This document shows, one piece after another, positions 14,641 through 15,478 of a DNA stretch of 15,478 nt. A program made the translations under genes and the position numbers. Origin of the DNA: MGBC120314 sp051880495. GTDB lineage: Bacteria; Bacillota; Clostridia; Lachnospirales; Lachnospiraceae. A model generated the notes under the pieces. It was not told the origin of the DNA and did no database searches. It saw only the letters and a program-made list of their open reading frames with translations. The number at the start of each line of letters is the position of its first letter. Positions within the stretch are counted from its first letter, which is position 1. Where the stretch lies: assembly GCA_051880495.1 (NCBI GenBank), contig JBJEOB010000048.1:1-15478 (forward strand), given 5' to 3'.

Positions 14641-15478
14641 AATTGGCCCTCGGAACAATTCTCTTGATATGTGAAAGCCAGATATATCTTGTAATTATTA
14701 TTCTTGAAGTATAGTTTCCTGCGCAGTCATATGCAGATAAAATATATCCTTGTATTTTCTTATCACGCGGATACTCATATTGGATTATAAAAGGTTCATT
14801 TATCACATATGGAGTAGTTATTTCATTTATAAATTCATTCTGGGAATCAGAAGGATTAATGCGCAGTACTCCTACTCCGCTCAACTCATCTTTACAACTG
14901 ACATTAACATTTGATTCCTCATCATAAATTATTTCTGTCAAATAATCATATTTACAATCCGTATAAATATCCGGCGGCGTATAATCAAGTCTTATTGTAA
15001 ACTGTAATTCCGAAATATTTCCACCCAAATCCGATGCTACAAGCATCCAGTCCGTGATACCCTCAAAAAGCTTGGTTTCTTTATCTCCAATCGTATATGA
15101 GTATTCGTAATAATTCGTATCAAATTCCGATAAATCAATTGAATCATATAAAACCATCTTAAGATTTTCAGATTCGTCCTCTATTTTGTACAAATAAATA
15201 CTGCCTAATTTTGAGTCTCCCTTCTTTGATATCCTAAACTCGACAGTAACAGGATGGTTTTTCCAGTTATAATCCATATAATCATAATATATTCGCGGGC
15301 CTTCTGTATCAAACCATTTAGCATATATGGTGACACTTTTCTGAAGGAGGCAGTTGGTTGGAGGATTTACCAAATCATCAATAAAAACCTCTTTTGTAAA
15401 CTCAGGGTCCCAGTACCAGCCGGCAAGAAAATATCCTTCTCTGTAAATATCCTGTAATACCGAATCCGAGATTCTCAC
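14633..15478 (-). CDS. secreted-type protein with InlB/Flg_new repeat and Ig-like modules (5' end outside the window)
   Basis: The frame is open to the window edge and gives the last 281 residues; the codon at the edge is GTG but is probably internal. Residues 11-55 (YREGYFLAGWYWDPEF ... VTIYAKW) fit the Listeria-Bacteroides (Flg_new/InlB B-type) repeat with its GWY and YAKW marks. Two Ig-like modules follow (about 57-165 and 166-262), each ending in a D..GN turn (SDLGGN, YDCAGN), common in bacterial surface Ig-like domains. The C-terminus has no LPXTG signal and no membrane helix, so any anchor or signal peptide must be upstream. It is the gene directly before the prepilin peptidase, overlapping it by 8 bp. 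A role as pilus-associated adhesin or tip protein is inferred from position. Confidence 0.75.
   Translation of the reverse strand: MRISDSVLQDIYREGYFLAGWYWDPEFTKEVFIDDLVNPPTNCLLQKSVTIYAKWFDTEGPRIYYDYMDYNWKNHPVTVEFRISKKGDSKLGSIYLYKIEDESENLKMVLYDSIDLSEFDTNYYEYSYTIGDKETKLFEGITDWMLVASDLGGNISELQFTIRLDYTPPDIYTDCKYDYLTEIIYDEESNVNVSCKDELSGVGVLRINPSDSQNEFINEITTPYVINEPFIIQYEYPRDKKIQGYILSAYDCAGNYTSRIIITRYIWLSHIKRIVPRANYD

Overview
The window is AT-rich DNA with long runs of co-directional, tightly packed genes, strong GGAGG-type ribosome binding sites and low-GC Firmicutes protein families. These include an Flp1-like type IVb pilin with Tad genes and no secretin, the ACT plus PFL-like UPF0237/UPF0210 pair, TmcAL, and a PolA whose proofreading domain looks vestigial. 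Together they suggest a clostridial gut or rumen bacterium, most likely Lachnospiraceae. I cannot name a genus from the sequence alone.

Layout. Bases 1-339 (+) are the 3' end of tmcAL (tRNA-Met cytidine acetate ligase). Between it and the rest of the window lie an 86-bp imperfect palindrome (365-450) and a bidirectional intrinsic terminator (454-487). Everything from 482 to 15478 is on the minus strand and is transcribed from right to left.

In transcription order, the right part (15478 to 10324) is a Tad/Flp pilus locus: a secreted-looking protein with an InlB-type repeat and Ig-like modules (5' end outside the window), an A24 prepilin peptidase, a TadA/CpaF ATPase, a short TadB-like protein, a TadC-like protein, an Flp1-type pilin, a TadE/DUF4320-like pseudopilin candidate, and an unrecognised membrane-anchored protein. 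All but one of these genes overlap or are within a few bases of the next (there is a 31-bp gap before tadA and a 10-bp gap before the pilin), so they read as one operon.

The middle part (10262 to 3794/2415) is a housekeeping run: polA, coaE, a long FtsA-like ATPase with a repeated C-terminal beta-grasp-like tail, a YycJ/WalJ-like metallo-beta-lactamase-fold protein, a small ACT-domain protein and its UPF0210 (PFL-like) partner. A good sigma-A type promoter sits just after the last Tad-locus gene, before polA. A weaker one precedes the FtsA-like gene.

The run ends with two glycosyltransferase genes, a GT11 alpha-1,2-fucosyltransferase-like gene and a Gtf3-like sugar transferase. They sit 18 and 22 bp behind their upstream neighbours and look like an accessory glycosylation pair added to the end of the operon.

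The most interesting points are the streamlined Tad machine with a coupled Ig/InlB-repeat surface protein, the TadB-like protein lacking N-terminal membrane segments, the unknown final gene of the pilus locus, the beta-grasp tail of the FtsA-like protein, and the palindromic element between tmcAL and its terminator.
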